Below are positions 47,899-56,301 of a DNA stretch of 64,000 nucleotides, piece by piece. Position 1 is the stretch's first letter; each line of letters opens with the position of its first letter. The stretch covers positions 59,342 to 123,341 of the forward strand of contig DLKD01000014.1 in NCBI GenBank assembly GCA_002477755.1, in the 5' to 3' direction. This stretch comes from Gordonia sp. UBA7599. Its GTDB lineage: Bacteria; Actinomycetota; Actinomycetes; Mycobacteriales; Mycobacteriaceae. Made by a program: the position numbers and the translations under genes. Under the pieces are notes generated by a model. That model was not told where the DNA came from, did not search any database, and was given only the letters and a program-made list of their open reading frames with translations.

Positions 47899-49104
47899 AT
47901 GAGCGGGACGACATCGAATCAGACGACATCGAATCAGATGAAAGCCGTGGTCTGTCAGAACGGGAAGCTCGACGTCCGCGACGTCGCCAGGCCTGAGCCG
48001 GGCGAGGGGAACGTCCTACTGAAGGTCTTGCGCGCCGGGATCTGCGGCAGCGATCTGCACGCGCGGACCCACTGCGACGACACCGCCGACATCGCCACGG
48101 AGGTCGGGTACGACAATTTCATGCGCTCGGCCGACGCGGTGGTGATGGGCCACGAATTCGTCGGTGAAGTCGTCTCCTACGGCCCCGGCTGTCGCAAACG
48201 CTGGAAGCCGGGCACCCGGATCTGCGCGCTGCCGATCATCATGCACGGCGGCGACGTCGAGATGGTCGGGCTGGCGCAGCAGGCCCCAGGCGCGTTCGCC
48301 GAGTACATCGAGGTGAGTGAGGCGCTGGCCATGCCCGTGCCCGACGATGTGAGCGACGAGGACGCCGCGCTGACCGAGCCGCTGGCCGTCGCCCACCACG
48401 CGGTCCGTCGCAGCGGCATCGGCAAGCGCGACGTCGCCGTCGTCATCGGCTGCGGCCCCATCGGGCTGTCGGTGATCATGCTGCTCAAAGCTGCCGGGGT
48501 GAAGACCGTCGTCGCCAGTGACCTCTCGCAGGGCCGGCGCGCGCTGGCCGCCCGGTGCGGCGCAGACAAGGTGGTCGACCCGACGCAGGAGTCGCCCTAT
48601 TCCGCCGTCAAGCAGCAGCAGAAGCACTTCACCGATGCCCCGGCGCTGTTTGGCGAGGCGTTCAAGGCGCTGAAGGCGTTGCAGACGATTCCGGGTGTGC
48701 CCTGGCGCCACATTGTCCGGCTTGCCTCGGACGCGGGGCTCACCCCCAGCGGCCCCGTGGTCTTCGAGTGCGTCGGCGTGCCCGGCATGATCGACTCGAT
48801 CATCCGCGACTCGCCGCTGCGCTCGCTGGTCGTCGTGGTCGGTGTCTGCATGGAGGCCGACACCATCCGCCCGGCGCTGGCCATCAACAAGGAGATCGAC
48901 CTGCGGTTCGTCTTCGGCTACAACCCGGACGAATTCGCCGAGATCCTGCACTTCATGCACAAGGGGACCATTGATCCGTCCGTGCTGATCACCGCAACCG
49001 TCGGACCCGACGGCATGGCATCGGCCTTCGACGGTCTGGGGAAAGCGGAGAAGCACGCGAAGGTTCTCTTCGATCCGTCGAGCGCGGTGTCAGAACTGTC
49101 CTGA
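47899..49104 (+). CDS. zinc-dependent alcohol dehydrogenase family protein
   Basis: 401 aa as annotated, 388 aa if started at the ATG 47938. Motifs: GICGSDLHARTH (zinc-ligand Cys and His), GHEFVGEVVSYGP, and the NAD-binding VVIGCGPIGLSVIMLLKAAGV. The structural zinc Cys cluster of classical ADHs is missing, as in one-zinc medium-chain dehydrogenases. The N-terminal TTSNQTTSNQ results from a 15-bp tandem duplication just before the second start, so the shorter protein is likely the conserved form. Confidence 0.87.
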   Translation: MSGTTSNQTTSNQMKAVVCQNGKLDVRDVARPEPGEGNVLLKVLRAGICGSDLHARTHCDDTADIATEVGYDNFMRSADAVVMGHEFVGEVVSYGPGCRKRWKPGTRICALPIIMHGGDVEMVGLAQQAPGAFAEYIEVSEALAMPVPDDVSDEDAALTEPLAVAHHAVRRSGIGKRDVAVVIGCGPIGLSVIMLLKAAGVKTVVASDLSQGRRALAARCGADKVVDPTQESPYSAVKQQQKHFTDAPALFGEAFKALKALQTIPGVPWRHIVRLASDAGLTPSGPVVFECVGVPGMIDSIIRDSPLRSLVVVVGVCMEADTIRPALAINKEIDLRFVFGYNPDEFAEILHFMHKGTIDPSVLITATVGPDGMASAFDGLGKAEKHAKVLFDPSSAVSELS

Positions 49105-49127
49105 CCTCCGGGCGTACGATCACGCCC

Positions 49128-49745
49128 ATGGACATTCTTGTAGGAATCATCGCGATAATTGTCGGCGCTCTGTTTTGTTTCCAGGGCATCGTCGCAATGC
49201 GACTGGTGATCGCCCTCTGGGGCCTGTTCGTCGGATTCAACTTCGGTGCCGGACTCGTCAGCGCGATCACCGGGGACGGCTTTCTCTCGACCGTCCTGGG
49301 CTGGGTCATCGGCATCATCTGCGCCCTGTTGTTCGGCCTCTTCGCCTACCTCTACTACGCCGTCGCCGTCGTTATCGCGATGGCGTCGGTCGGCTTCCTC
49401 ATCGGCTCCGCGGTGATGGTCGCCCTGAACGTCTCCTGGAACTGGGTCATCATCCTCGTCGGCGTGATCGTCGGAGTTCTGCTGGCCGCGCTGGCGATAG
49501 CCGTGAACCTGCCGACCATCATCCTCATCGTCATCAGCGCCCTCGGTGGTGCCACGGCGATTGTCGGCGGTCTGATGTTCCTGTTCGGCCAACTCAACGT
49601 CAGCGAGTTCACGGTCGGCAGCGTCACCGCCACCATCGACGAGTCCTGGTGGTTGTGGGTGCTCTACATCGTGCTCGCGGTGCTCGGCATCGTCAGCCAG
49701 GCCCGCGAAGTGAGCAACGACCGCGATATGAGCGAGGAGTGGTGA
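49128..49745 (+). CDS. DUF4203-like multi-span membrane protein
   Basis: 205 aa, ATG at 49128. Almost entirely hydrophobic, about seven spans (DILVGIIAIIVGALFCF; LVIALWGLFVGFNFGAG; VLGWVIGIICALLFGLFAYLYYAVAVVIAMASVGFLIGSAV), matching the TMEM198/DUF4203 pattern with Gly-rich helices. A charged C-terminal tail (SNDRDMSEEW) is cytosolic. Function unknown. Confidence 0.75.
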   Translation: MDILVGIIAIIVGALFCFQGIVAMRLVIALWGLFVGFNFGAGLVSAITGDGFLSTVLGWVIGIICALLFGLFAYLYYAVAVVIAMASVGFLIGSAVMVALNVSWNWVIILVGVIVGVLLAALAIAVNLPTIILIVISALGGATAIVGGLMFLFGQLNVSEFTVGSVTATIDESWWLWVLYIVLAVLGIVSQAREVSNDRDMSEEW

Positions 49746-49746
49746 G

Positions 49747-50286
49747 CTAAGCGGCTCCGTCGACCGCAGCTTCCAATTGCGCCAACCGGCGCGCGGGGCT
49801 GCCCCCTATCTCGACGACTCTGGCGTCGCCCGTGAGCTCGGGATCGTCGATGAGTTCGAGCAGTGCGTCGTTCATCGCCTCGCGCAACTCGAGATCCTCG
49901 TCAAGGCCGGCGGCCACGTCGTCGCGCGACGACAACGGGAGTACGACGAGGAGATCGGCCCCCGCCATCGCCTTCATGACCAGTTCCGTCCCGGCGTCGA
50001 TGAGCCCCGACGAGGCTGTTGGCCGGCCTAGCGTCTCGAGCGCGACCAGGTAAGCCAAGAAGTCGAGCGGACCACGCTCGGCAATCGCATCGGCGTCGGC
50101 GTCGTCCAACCGCGCCGCAGCCAGCCGCAATTGCGTGAAGAACAGCCCGGCGTCGAGGTAGTCGTCTGCCCCGTCGAGCAGCTCGTACGGGTCGGGCAGC
50201 ACGGTGTACTCCGGATGCGCCGACGCGAAGGCTTCGACGAGCGTCGTCTTGCCGCTGGCATGCGTCCCCGACACGACGATCCGCAC
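49747..50286 (-). CDS. AAA_28-type P-loop NTPase
   Basis: 179 aa, GTG start at 50286. It opens with the Walker A loop VVSGTHASGKTTL at residue ~5. The following helical core (YLDAGLFFTQLRLAAARLDDADADAIAERGPLDFLAYLVALETLG) includes the 'D(R)GPLD' motif of NadR/thymidylate-kinase-like enzymes. It probably phosphorylates a small nucleoside-like molecule. The start lies 3 nt after the stop of the GNAT gene, so the two are one operon. Confidence 0.8.
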   Translation of the reverse strand: MRIVVSGTHASGKTTLVEAFASAHPEYTVLPDPYELLDGADDYLDAGLFFTQLRLAAARLDDADADAIAERGPLDFLAYLVALETLGRPTASSGLIDAGTELVMKAMAGADLLVVLPLSSRDDVAAGLDEDLELREAMNDALLELIDDPELTGDARVVEIGGSPARRLAQLEAAVDGAA

Positions 50287-50288
50287 CG

Positions 50289-50783
50289 TCAGCCGCCCGC
50301 CTCGCGCGCCAACGCGACCAGCGCATCGCCGTCGAGGCGCTGCACGGTCCACTCGTCCATGCCGACGGCGCCGATGCCGCGGTAGAAGCCAATGGCCGGG
50401 GTGTTCCAGTCGAGTACCGACCACTCGAAGCGGGCGCAGTCCCGCTCGACGGCCAACCGGGCCAGATGCACCATCAACGCTCGCCCGACTCCTCGTCGAC
50501 GAGCCTCCTCGACGACGAACAGGTCCTCCAGATACAGCCCGCGCCGGCCCTCCCACGTCGAGAAGTTGTGGAAGAACAGCGCGAAACCGACGGGTGAGTC
50601 GTCGAGCTCGGCGATCACCACCTCGGCGCCGGGCTGCGGTCCGAACAACTGCTGAGCCAGCAAGTTCTCGGTCGCGACCACCGCGTCGGGCTCGTTCTCG
50701 TAGTCGGCCAGGCCGTGGATCAGCGTGAGGATCACCGGCACATCCGCGCGTGTTGCCGAGCGGATCACCGTCGAATCGCCCAT
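50289..50783 (-). CDS. GNAT N-acetyltransferase (diamine acetyltransferase-like)
   Basis: 164 aa. GNAT fold with LEDLFVVEEARRRGVGRALMVHLARLAVERDCARFEWSVLDWNTPAIGFYRGIGA, which contains the acetyl-CoA loop RRGVG and the 'WNTPAIGFYRG' motif typical of spermidine/spermine acetyltransferases. N-terminal TLIHGLADYEN is also found in that group. Predicted substrate: a polyamine or other amine. Confidence 0.88.
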   Translation of the reverse strand: MGDSTVIRSATRADVPVILTLIHGLADYENEPDAVVATENLLAQQLFGPQPGAEVVIAELDDSPVGFALFFHNFSTWEGRRGLYLEDLFVVEEARRRGVGRALMVHLARLAVERDCARFEWSVLDWNTPAIGFYRGIGAVGMDEWTVQRLDGDALVALAREAGG

Positions 50784-50899
50784 GGGGCAAACGTACCCCG
50801 ATGGTCACACCCCGGCCTCTATGTGGCTGAAACGCACCGTTTTGCCGGACTGGCGGCTATGTTTGCGGCGTCAAACTACCTTCGCGAAAGGAATCTTCC

Positions 50900-51646
50900 G
50901 TGTCTGAGTCACTCGCCCGCCGCGGGCTCGCCGAACTCTTCGGCACGTTCTGGCTGGTCTTCGGCGGCTGTGGTTCGGCGATCTTCGCCGCCAAGCAGAT
51001 CACCGGCGACCCGCACGTCGGCGCGTTCAACATCGGGATCGGCTACCTGGGCGTGGCGCTGGCCTTCGGCCTCACCGTGCTCACCATGGTGTACGCCGTC
51101 GGGCACATCTCCGGTGGTCACTTCAACCCGGCCGTCACGATCGGTGCGGTGGTCGCAGGGCGCCTCCCGGCCAAGGACCTGATCCCCTACTGGATCGCCC
51201 AGGTCGTGGGTGGTCTCCTCGCCGGTCTGGCCCTGTGGGGCATCGCCAAGGGGCGTCCCGATTTCTACGCCACCGGCAACATGGCCGCCAACGGATTCGG
51301 TGCGCATTCGCCCGACGGATACGGCCTGGTCGCCGTGCTGATCGCGGAGATCCTGCTGACCGCGTTCTTCCTGATCGTCATCCTCGGCTCGACAGACAAG
51401 CGTGCCCCCGCCGGCTTCGCCGGTGTCGCGATCGGCCTGTCGCTCACGCTGATCCACCTCATCTCGATCCCGATCAGCAACACCTCGGTGAACCCGGCGC
51501 GCTCGACCGGCGTTGCGTTCTTCAACGGTGACGGCGCACCGGGACAGCTCTGGCTGTTCTGGCTCGCCCCCCTCGTCGGCGGCATCATCGGTGCAGTGGT
51601 CTACGTGCTGCTGTTCACTGACGAGAAGCTGAAGGTGGAGGCCTGA
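50900..51646 (+). CDS. aqpZ: aquaporin Z
   Basis: 248 aa, GTG start. Six spans plus two half-helices with NPA motifs: HFNPAVTIG and [29 protein letters not shown] at the start is characteristic of AqpZ, and the His in [14 protein letters not shown] with Arg after the second NPA form the narrow selectivity filter for water. Located in the cell membrane. Confidence 0.95.
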   Translation: MSESLARRGLAELFGTFWLVFGGCGSAIFAAKQITGDPHVGAFNIGIGYLGVALAFGLTVLTMVYAVGHISGGHFNPAVTIGAVVAGRLPAKDLIPYWIAQVVGGLLAGLALWGIAKGRPDFYATGNMAANGFGAHSPDGYGLVAVLIAEILLTAFFLIVILGSTDKRAPAGFAGVAIGLSLTLIHLISIPISNTSVNPARSTGVAFFNGDGAPGQLWLFWLAPLVGGIIGAVVYVLLFTDEKLKVEA

Positions 51647-51653
51647 TAGCGGC

Positions 51654-52604
51654 TTAGCGCCAGGTCCGCCCGAGGTGCGCTTGACGGCGCATTTCGGCGG
51701 CCCAACCCGGGGCACCCGGCTCCACGTCGACGATCGGCGGGGCGGGTGCCTCGGCCATTTTCTCGTAGGCGAGGCGCGCTCGGTGACCGTCGTCGACGAT
51801 GATCTCGACCGACCCGGAATCCCGCAGGTCGTCGCGGGCGGCGATGAGGCGGTCGATGGTCTCGCTCAGCGTGTTGAGCAGGGCGATGCGGTTGGCCTCC
51901 AACATCGCGCGCTGCAATGCGGGCGCGGTGCCGGCGACGCGGGTGCCGTCGCGGAAACTGCCTGCGGCCAGCCGTAGCGCCAGCCCGCTCTCCCCGGCCC
52001 CGACCGCAGCGGTGGCGTTCGCGGTCAGGTGCGGCAGGTGGGAGATGGCAGCGACGGCCCGGTCGTGGGCGTCGTTGGCCGCTGGCACGACTTGCGCGCC
52101 GCAGTCCAGTGCCAGCGATGCGACCACCCGCCAAGCGTCGGGATCGGTGTCGTCGGCGGTGGCCACCATCCACATCGCCCCGTCGAAGAGGTCGGGGTCG
52201 GTCGCGGCCCAGCCGGACTGGCTGGTCCCGGCCATCGGGTGTCCGCCGACGTAGCGGGCGCCGGGGTGGTGGCGCGCGACGGCGTCGGCGACTGGTTCTT
52301 TCACGCTGACGACGTCGGTCAGCACACAGTCGGGGGCGAGATCGGCGACGACGGGCAGCAAGTCGTCCAAGGTGGTGACCGGTGTCGCGACGATGATGAG
52401 CGCATCGGATTGCGCCGCCCGGCGCAGCACTGCCTCGAGGTCGGTGGAGGCGTCGAAGCCGTCGGCGCGCGCCGCCGCGGCACCCGCGTCGGACCTGTTG
52501 TAGCCGAAGGCGGTCCGGCCGTCACGCGCGACCGCGCGCAGAATCGACCCGCCGATGAGGCCGAGCCCCAGCACGCAGATCGGCGGTCGCGATGCAGCAG
52601 TCAC
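51654..52604 (-). CDS. tyrA: prephenate dehydrogenase
   Basis: 316 aa. N-terminal Rossmann motif CVLGLGLIGGSILRAVA, then the NAD-loop FGYNRS. The prephenate dehydrogenase marks VTDVVSVKEPVADAV, GGHPMAGTSQSGWAATDPDLFDGAMW and AISHLPHLTANA are present. It converts prephenate to 4-hydroxyphenylpyruvate in tyrosine synthesis. It lacks a fused chorismate mutase or ACT domain. Confidence 0.93.
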   Translation of the reverse strand: MTAASRPPICVLGLGLIGGSILRAVARDGRTAFGYNRSDAGAAAARADGFDASTDLEAVLRRAAQSDALIIVATPVTTLDDLLPVVADLAPDCVLTDVVSVKEPVADAVARHHPGARYVGGHPMAGTSQSGWAATDPDLFDGAMWMVATADDTDPDAWRVVASLALDCGAQVVPAANDAHDRAVAAISHLPHLTANATAAVGAGESGLALRLAAGSFRDGTRVAGTAPALQRAMLEANRIALLNTLSETIDRLIAARDDLRDSGSVEIIVDDGHRARLAYEKMAEAPAPPIVDVEPGAPGWAAEMRRQAHLGRTWR

Positions 52605-52671
52605 CGCACCAGCGTGTCACATTGTGCCGATGACTTGGGCAACCGCGCCCGAGGCGACTACGGTGGCGAGC

Positions 52672-53190
52672 ATGGCTGCGAGCGGGAATGACTCCGACGG
52701 CGACCTCGACGGATTCGCCATTGCGGTCGTCCGTGAGGAGACCGCCTGGAAGGTGACCGCGCTAAAGCCCTCGGCGCTCACCGATCTCGCCGACGCCGAG
52801 CGTCAACTGCGCGACCTGCGCGCGGTGGGTGCGGTCTTCGGGCTCCTCGACGTCGACGACGAGTTCTTCGTCGTGCTCCGCCCGGCTCCTGGGGGTGCAC
52901 GGCTCTTGCTCTCCGACGCCACTGCCGCCCTCGACTACGACGTCGCCGCCGACGCCCTCGAGGCGTTGAATATCGACGCGCCTGACCTCGATCCCGACGA
53001 TCTCGACGACGTCGACCCGTGGGAGGAGGGCGACCTCGCCGTCCTCGCCGACTTGGGGCTGCCCGACGCGGTGATGAGCGTGATCGTCTCCGACACCGAC
53101 CTCTACGCCGACGAGCAGGTCGGCATGATCGCCGCCCGCCTCGGCTTTGCCGACGATCTGGCCAAGGTCCTCGACTCGCTGGGCCACTAG
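52672..53190 (+). CDS. tRNA adenosine deaminase-associated protein
   Basis: 172 aa from the ATG at 52672. The sequence DGFAIAVVREETAWKVTALKP ... AVGAVFGLLDVDDEFFVVLRPAPGGARLLLSDATAALDYDVAADALEAL matches an actinobacterial family found directly upstream of tadA. The centre is very acidic (DLDPDDLDDVDPWEEGDL). It ends 3 nt before the tadA start. Its function is unproven, though the fixed neighbourhood suggests a role with TadA. Confidence 0.85.
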   Translation: MAASGNDSDGDLDGFAIAVVREETAWKVTALKPSALTDLADAERQLRDLRAVGAVFGLLDVDDEFFVVLRPAPGGARLLLSDATAALDYDVAADALEALNIDAPDLDPDDLDDVDPWEEGDLAVLADLGLPDAVMSVIVSDTDLYADEQVGMIAARLGFADDLAKVLDSLGH

Positions 53191-53193
53191 GCC

Positions 53194-53658
53194 ATGACGG
53201 TCCGCGACGACGAGCAGCTCATCCGGCTCGCGATCGGGGCCGCTGCCGATTCCGGACCTGACGACGTCCCCATCGGAGCCGTCGTCGTCGACCCGGAGGG
53301 ATTCGTGATCGCCAGCGCCGGTAACAGGCGTGAGGCCGATGGCGATCCGTGCGCACATGCCGAAGTCCTTGCGCTGCGCGCCGCCGCCCGCGAGTTCGGC
53401 GACGGCTGGCGGCTGGGCGGATGCACGCTGGCGGTCACCGTCGAGCCGTGCACGATGTGCGCCGGCGCGATCGGGCTGGCGCGAATCGAGAAGGTCGTGT
53501 TCGGGGCGTGGGAGCCCAAGACGGGGGCCGTGGGGTCGTTGTGGGACGTGTTGCGCGATCCCCGGGTGTCGCATCGGCCACAGGTCCGCGGCGGCGTACT
53601 GGCCGAAGAATGCGCCGACCTGCTGAAACGCTTCTTTACGGGTCAACGGGACGTTTAG
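53194..53658 (+). CDS. tadA: tRNA-specific adenosine-34 deaminase
   Basis: 154 aa. Zinc site: His55 and Glu57 in CAHAEVLAL, Cys86 and Cys89 in VEPCTMCAGAI. GRRxADGDPxAHAE-like context and length fit TadA, which makes inosine at the wobble base of tRNA-Arg(ACG). That tRNA is encoded in this window at 43638-43710. Confidence 0.93.
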   Translation: MTVRDDEQLIRLAIGAAADSGPDDVPIGAVVVDPEGFVIASAGNRREADGDPCAHAEVLALRAAAREFGDGWRLGGCTLAVTVEPCTMCAGAIGLARIEKVVFGAWEPKTGAVGSLWDVLRDPRVSHRPQVRGGVLAEECADLLKRFFTGQRDV

Positions 53659-53747
53659 GCCGTATCCGGTCGAAATGTGGACTAGACCGGGCGGGCATGG
53701 CACATTTAGCGGGTCAGATCTGTACTAAGGACTTAAAGGAGCTACCA

Positions 53748-54023
53748 ATGTCTGATGCCAGTGACAAGGTCACCGAGGCCGTCAACGCCGCCAAGGAGAA
53801 GCTGGGCGACCTGGCTGACACCGAGAAGGTCACCGACGCGGTCAACGCCGCCAAGGAGAAGCTCGGCGACCTGGCCAACAACGAGAAGGTTGCCGACGCC
53901 GTGAACCAGGCCAAGGAGAAGCTGGGCGACCTGACCGACAACGAGAAGGTTGCCGAGGTCGTCGAGGCTGCCAAGGGCAAGCTCGGTGAGCTCAAGGACA
54001 AGCTGACCGGCGGCGACAAGTAG
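53748..54023 (+). CDS. small helical repeat protein
   Basis: 91 aa, ATG at 53748 with AAAGGAG upstream. After the first few residues it consists of about four near-identical 22-residue units of the form VTDAVNAAKEKLGDLADTEK. The 66-nt units are also nearly identical in DNA, so the gene can expand or contract by recombination. Composition (Ala, Lys, Glu, Asp) suggests a soluble amphipathic helix protein like LEA or CsbD-type stress proteins. Function unknown. Confidence 0.75.
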   Translation: MSDASDKVTEAVNAAKEKLGDLADTEKVTDAVNAAKEKLGDLANNEKVADAVNQAKEKLGDLTDNEKVAEVVEAAKGKLGELKDKLTGGDK

Positions 54024-54059
54024 CCCCAGCAGTACCTTGTGCCGCCAGCGGCACGCACC

Positions 54060-54112
54060 CTGTACCGCAGGTGACCATATCGATTTAGCGTCGACGGTTA
54101 CCTGCGGTACAG
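54060..54112. repeat. inverted repeat immediately upstream of tRNA-Ser(CGA)
   Basis: 13-bp arms CTGTACCGCAGGT (54060-54072) and its complement (54100-54112) are perfect, with three further pairs after one mismatch. The right arm ends 8 nt before the tRNA and overlaps the likely -10 (TACAGT, 54108-54113). It may be a terminator for the repeat protein gene or an operator on the tRNA promoter. Confidence 0.6.
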
Positions 54113-54120
54113 TCTTTCGC

Positions 54121-54208
54121 GGTGGCGTGTCCGAGCGGCCGAAGGTGCAGCACTCGAAATGCTGTGTGCGGTAACCCCGTACCGGGGGTTCAAATCCCCC
54201 CGCCACCG
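54121..54208 (+). tRNA. tRNA-Ser (anticodon CGA), integration site of the satellite
   Basis: An 88-nt class II tRNA: acceptor GGTGGCG with CGCCACC, anticodon CGA at 54155-54157 (loop CTCGAAA), T-arm GGTTCAAATCCCC, discriminator G. The last 21 nt belong to attL, and the element keeps the tRNA intact. Confidence 0.97.
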
Positions 54209-54210
54209 CC
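54188..54210 (+). other. attL
   Basis: The 23-bp core starts GTTCAAATCCCCCC and covers the T-loop and 3' acceptor strand of tRNA-Ser(CGA). It is identical to 63941-63963 and the identity stops sharply on both sides. Confidence 0.93.
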
Positions 54211-54247
54211 GAGAAGTGCCCCCTATCTGTGCAGGTAGGGGGCACTT

Positions 54248-55423
54248 TCATGTTCGGGAGGTGCCCGTCTGGGCATCCGGTGGGCACATTTTGGGCACAG
54301 TTGCCAGCGACCGCGCCTGATCCAGGGCGATTCCGATGGCATCTAGGTCATCGTCGAACAGGTCCGAATACACGTCGAGAGTCATGGCCGCCGACGCGTG
54401 CCCGAGCATCCTTTGCAGTGCCTTCACGTTCACCCCGGCCGAGATCGCCAGCGACGCCGCGGTGTGTCGGAGGTCGTGCAACGTCACCGTTGGCACGCCG
54501 GACCGGATGACGGCGCGGTCGAACCATCCTCGTTCGCTCTTGGGCCGCAGGAGATAGCCGCCGTTGTCCCCGGCGAACACCAGCGCCCCCGGTGGGCGGC
54601 CGTCGATGAGCGCGCGCAGCTCGAAGACGAGGAACTCCGGTATCGCGGACACGCGCGCCTCACCTGACTTCGGTGTGCCGACGTGGTGGACCTGCTCGAC
54701 CTGCACCGCGTTCTCGGCGACCTCGACGCGCTTGCGTACGAGGTCCAGGTGCTCGACGCGCAGCGCGATCGCTTCACCCCACCGAAGACCGGTGTATGCG
54801 AGGAACCGGATGAGCGTCGGATACTTCGCGGCGGCCGCGAGCGCCTCGACCTGGGAATGGTTGAGGTAGACGCGTCGCTTGGGTTGCTTGCGTGGCAGGT
54901 TCTCCGGTGTCCGAGCAGGGTTGGACGACAACCGGCGCGCCTTCACCGCAGCGTCCAGGAGGCCCGCGAGGACACCGTAGGCACGTAGGACGACGGTGGC
55001 GCCGGCGGCCTTCTTGGTCACCACGCGGTTGCCGTCCTGGTCGACGTCGACGACTTCGCGCCGCATCTCTGCTATCCATGCCTCGACCGCGCCGACGTCG
55101 ATATCGGTCAGTCGCTTGCGCCCCCAATACGGCTTCACGTGCACGTGCCACGCCGTCGCGATCGACTTGTACGACGACGGTTTCAAGTCGATCTGTTTGC
55201 GGTCGAGCCACTCGTCTGCGAGCTGAGAGACCCTGATACGACCGAGCGTCGGCGACACGTAGGACCCGGAGAGCTTCTGAACCTCGACGGTCGCCGCGTA
55301 CGCCTCGGCGTCGCGCTTCGTGGCAAACCCGCGCTTCTTGGTTTGCCGGTGGTCCGGCTTGCGGTACCGGACCATGTAGCGGGTTTCGCCGGTCTTGGTC
55401 GTGTACTTCTCAATCGTCGCCAT
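54248..55423 (-). CDS. int: tyrosine site-specific integrase
   Basis: 391 aa from the ATG at 55423. N-terminal arm-binding domain (TRYMVRYRKPDHRQTKKRGFATKRDAEAYA), SAM-like core-binding domain (~60-165), then the catalytic domain with Arg214 (TGLRWGEA), His316 and Arg319 (LHDLRHTAA), His342 (LGHAS) and Tyr352 (LDVYSDLF). It recombines the attP core with the tRNA-Ser 3' end. The start overlaps the end of the repressor gene by 14 nt, so both are made from one leftward transcript. Confidence 0.95.
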   Translation of the reverse strand: MATIEKYTTKTGETRYMVRYRKPDHRQTKKRGFATKRDAEAYAATVEVQKLSGSYVSPTLGRIRVSQLADEWLDRKQIDLKPSSYKSIATAWHVHVKPYWGRKRLTDIDVGAVEAWIAEMRREVVDVDQDGNRVVTKKAAGATVVLRAYGVLAGLLDAAVKARRLSSNPARTPENLPRKQPKRRVYLNHSQVEALAAAAKYPTLIRFLAYTGLRWGEAIALRVEHLDLVRKRVEVAENAVQVEQVHHVGTPKSGEARVSAIPEFLVFELRALIDGRPPGALVFAGDNGGYLLRPKSERGWFDRAVIRSGVPTVTLHDLRHTAASLAISAGVNVKALQRMLGHASAAMTLDVYSDLFDDDLDAIGIALDQARSLATVPKMCPPDAQTGTSRT

Positions 55424-55961
55424 CGCCACCACCGCCGTGCCGGTTCTTCGCCTGGTCCTCACGAATCCGCGTGTTGACCTCCACGAGTTCGCCGATGAAA
55501 CCCGCCAGCCCCGCTTGAGCCTTCGACTGGGTTTCCGGGTCATCACCGAGGGACGCGAACAACTTCGCCATCAACGCCGTCGGTGTCTGCTGTGGGTCGA
55601 CCCACCACTCATTGAGCGGGTCACCGGGCGGTGGATCAAGTCGCAGGTACGCCCATATGCGCGCAGCGGCCGTCTCGCCGAAGACGCTCGGCACCCTGTC
55701 GTCCCCGCTGTGCGCTTCGGGCATCAGCAGCAGATCCGGCGTCACGTCCAGAGCGACCGCAATCGCAAACAGGTCGTCGACGTCGACGCGGCGCGCGGTG
55801 TTCTCAATCTGGCTGATCGCCGAGGCGGACATCGTCCGCCCGTTCGTTGTCAGCTCCTCGGCTAGCGCTCGCATCGAGTACCCCCTGCGCTTTCGGTACC
55901 GGGTGACGTTCGCCGCGACGGTGCGTCCGACGTCGCCGATGTCGATGGGTCTAGTTGCCAT
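55410..55961 (-). CDS. HTH (Xre/Cro-type) repressor of the satellite
   Basis: 183 aa from the ATG at 55961. N-terminal lambda-repressor-like HTH: VTRYRKRRGYSMRALAEEL ... SASAISQIENTARRVDVDDLFAIAVALDV. The C-terminal part (WAYLRLDPPPGDPLNEWWVDPQQTPTALMAKLFASLGDD) has no RecA-cleavage (S24 peptidase) domain, so induction would need a helper anti-repressor rather than the SOS response, as in many satellites. It is divergent from the excisionase-like gene, with operators between. Confidence 0.88.
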   Translation of the reverse strand: MATRPIDIGDVGRTVAANVTRYRKRRGYSMRALAEELTTNGRTMSASAISQIENTARRVDVDDLFAIAVALDVTPDLLLMPEAHSGDDRVPSVFGETAAARIWAYLRLDPPPGDPLNEWWVDPQQTPTALMAKLFASLGDDPETQSKAQAGLAGFIGELVEVNTRIREDQAKNRHGGGGDGDD

Positions 55962-56003
55962 GATCGGAACAATATCGCGAATCTTGCGCGATCTCCACGG
56001 CCT

Positions 56004-56062
56004 GTGATAAACCGTTATCACCGAAACAGATGTTTCGGAAAACAGAACACCGAAAGAGATGT
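56004..56062. promoter_or_regulatory. operator cluster between the satellite repressor and the rightward operon
   Basis: Two perfect inverted repeats lie side by side: GTGATAA-ACCG-TTATCAC (56004-56021) and CCGAAACA-GA-TGTTTCGG (56021-56038). A 15-nt direct repeat, CACCGAAACAGATGT (56019) and CACCGAAAGAGATGT (56048), overlaps the second. The sites lie over the divergent promoters and are likely bound by the repressor and the excisionase-like protein. Confidence 0.7.
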
Positions 56063-56068
56063 AGAGAG

Positions 56069-56299
56069 ATGCCAAGAGTTGAAGACGCGAAGCGGGCGGC
56101 TCAAGCGCCGCTGCTGCCCGCGATGGGAACGGCCGACGAGGTTGCCAAAGTGGTCCGCGTGACGACGGCCGCGCTGGCACAGGACCGGTACCTCGGTCGC
56201 GGCATCCCTTACGTGAAGCATGGCAAGCGCGTGCTCTACCGGTGGGACGACGTGCGCGCCTACCTCGACGCGAACCGCATCGACCCGGGAGCCGCGTAG
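56069..56299 (+). CDS. excisionase-like MerR/AlpA-type DNA-binding protein
   Basis: 76 aa from the ATG at 56069. The core MGTADEVAKVVRVTTAALAQDRYLGRGIPYVKHGKRVLYRWDDVRAYLDANRI is the winged helix of the Xis/AlpA 'helix-turn-helix 17' family, ending in the typical 'YRWDDVRAYLD'. First gene of the rightward operon, as expected for a directionality factor that is expressed on induction. Confidence 0.85.
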   Translation: MPRVEDAKRAAQAPLLPAMGTADEVAKVVRVTTAALAQDRYLGRGIPYVKHGKRVLYRWDDVRAYLDANRIDPGAA

Positions 56300-56301
56300 T
56301 C

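Noticed and set aside
54121-54247. CRISPR or other repeat array near the tRNA
   Set aside because: The only repeats are the att core and the inverted repeat before the tRNA; no regular spacer pattern exists anywhere in the window.
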